The notes beneath the pieces are model-generated. The model made no database searches. It saw only the letters and a program-made list of their open reading frames with translations, and was not told the origin of the DNA. A DNA stretch of 60,000 nucleotides from Nymphaea colorata. Taxonomy: Eukaryota > Streptophyta > Magnoliopsida > Nymphaeales > Nymphaeaceae. A program made the position numbers and the translations under genes. Positions 58,601 to 60,000 of the stretch are shown in pieces. Position 1 is the first letter of the stretch. Every line of letters begins with the position of its first letter. Location: positions 14,868,106-14,928,105 of the forward strand of contig NC_045141.1 in assembly GCF_008831285.2 (NCBI RefSeq). The letters are read 5' to 3'.

Positions 58601-60000
58601 TCAAACTTATGGTGTAACTATCGAAAGTTTGTTAAATGCGAGCACCTTAGTGCAGATGTTTGTAAGCTAATATTTTGAAGGAATAAAAGCCGGCCAAATG
58701 GTCATCCTAAGATGCTTTTATTGGTTTAAATGGCAATTCATCTCAATATGCTTGATTGTCTCATGAAATGTGTGATTGCTGGTTATTAGGTAGCACTTTT
58801 GTTACCACAACACAACTTAGCAACATTTGTATTCTGCTGTCTTTTAACAAACTCTGTAGCCAAACAATCTCCATACTAATTGTAGTTATATATTCAGCTT
58901 CTGTGGAAGATAATGATACCTTATTTTGCTTATTTCATCTCCATGAGATCAATCAAGGAATCACCTAAAAAACTTAATATAACTTTAAAATTTAAATTAA
59001 AAAAAAAACTTTTTGTTTACACTTGTAATGTTTTCAAGGTGTAATTGTAAGTCACACATTATTGTTCATACAATACAAGGACTGTATCATAAGTTGCACC
59101 TGATGTGTTATAGTTATGCGCCTGGAACTATCATTTTCCTTCATAGTTATATTGCATGATACACTACTTTATGCACTGCACTTGTGGACCACCCTCATTG
59201 TACCCTTCGACAAAAGGGCCCTTTGCTTACCTTTACTAAGAGCTTGAAGCATGGCATGTATGGGAAGAGGTGGCACAACTTGTTGCACTCAGTTGATGGT
59301 TGGTTCCATTGTATGGTCCATGCATTGTACATCCCCCTTCAAGGTGACTTCATGCTCCTCCCTCAAACTATAATTATTGATGGGTGCATGTCATAGGAAA
59401 ACTTTATGGTTCTCTACTGACACCAAGTGCATAGTGGTCCAAAAAAGGATGTTTCTTTGGCTTGTGAACCATCCTGAGAATGGTTAGCCTTGGTGGACAA
59501 GATACAAAGACAAACCTACTTCAAAAAGTGGGGCTTCCCTTTGTAGCTAGGACAACAGTTTCAGCAAGTGTTTGTCTTTGTATTGTTAGGTAATAGAATT
59601 CCTTCAAGAACCACTTGGAACAGCTGTCAATGGTGTAGTGTGGGTTAGAAATGATCTCGTCAGGGGGTTTCAATCATATCCACAAATAAAGTTTTGGAGT
59701 TTTAAACGGCGAGGTTTTTCTCGGGTATTAAAATACAGCAAGCTTGAAAAAAACAGGGAAAAATTTCAAAAACTAGAAAACATGTCTTGTCTTTTTCAGT
59801 AATGCTTACCTCAAAAAATCCAAGGCAAATCTGCAAATTCACTGAAAAAAACCAAAGCAAATCCTACCTGTGCAAGGACGGACCACCGAAGATTTGTTGG
59901 TGCCGGAAAATGTACCGAGCCATCGGAAGTTTCATGTGGCTGCTGCTCGACGGAAGCCGCCATCAAATGCATGCCGGTGCGCTCCACCGGTATGTCGGGA
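58601..60000. other. Terminal stretch inside the UTP25 intron, no exon seen
   Basis: No UTP25 block is present. 59690-59770 carries GAGTTTTAAACGGCGAGG and ACAGCAAGCTTGAAAAA, another copy of the dispersed AT-rich repeat. 59160-59660 has short frames that may be decayed retroelement coding, but I could not identify a domain. Confidence 0.5.

Noticed and set aside
1-60000. CRISPR arrays, bacterial operons, phage or organelle inserts
   Set aside because: Nothing of this kind is seen; repeats are transposon ends, microsatellites or local duplications, and genes are spliced nuclear plant genes.

Overview
The window is nuclear DNA of a flowering plant; I cannot name the species. The grounds are GT-AG spliced genes of clear plant type, a telo-box beside a cytosolic ribosomal protein gene, AT-rich introns up to about 8.9 kb, and dense Ty1/copia, hAT-like and miniature inverted-repeat elements. 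There are no prokaryotic operons, CRISPR arrays or recognisable tRNA/rRNA genes.

Two host genes are well supported. On the minus strand, 5859-7420 holds the six coding exons of cytosolic ribosomal protein L7 (uL30; 246 aa), with a 5' UTR exon near 7571 carrying a telo-box. On the plus strand, sixteen phase-consistent exons from 18699 to 57918 encode 509 residues of UTP25 (plant NOF1; DEF/DIEXF family), a nucleolar factor for 18S rRNA processing. Its N-terminal start was not located and its last third lies beyond the right edge. The two genes lie head to head, and both serve ribosome production.

The rest is mobile DNA and its remains. Between the genes are a decayed minus-strand copia element (9146-12217) and a hAT transposase remnant (about 12218-13310). 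The UTP25 introns are the main landing site. Intron 23839-32726 is a nest: a copia LTR and gag (25005 to about 26930) hit by a 453-bp GTAC-rich inverted-repeat element and a 476-bp solo LTR, then a second copia body (27290-30482) hit by a 240-bp solo LTR and cut by a hAT fragment. Intron 36908-45854 holds a small LTR element resembling a TRIM and a full, apparently intact copia element (40099-45072) with a perfect 5-bp target duplication. Intron 46052-54869 holds a copia element (47394-50198) that lost protease and integrase, a non-autonomous hAT-like element, and several GTAC-rich copies.

The most distinctive material is: (1) the GTAC-rich family, present at least six times, with TGTCACAT termini and a subterminal hairpin whose stem pairs change together between copies; (2) near-perfect palindromes in the LTRs of several copia families; (3) a 311-bp element with a perfect 9-bp target duplication; (4) the TRIM-like element; (5) the intact copia element, whose two LTRs are identical except for a 102-bp block missing from the upstream one. 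All calls come from reading the sequence by eye; no database search or alignment was run.
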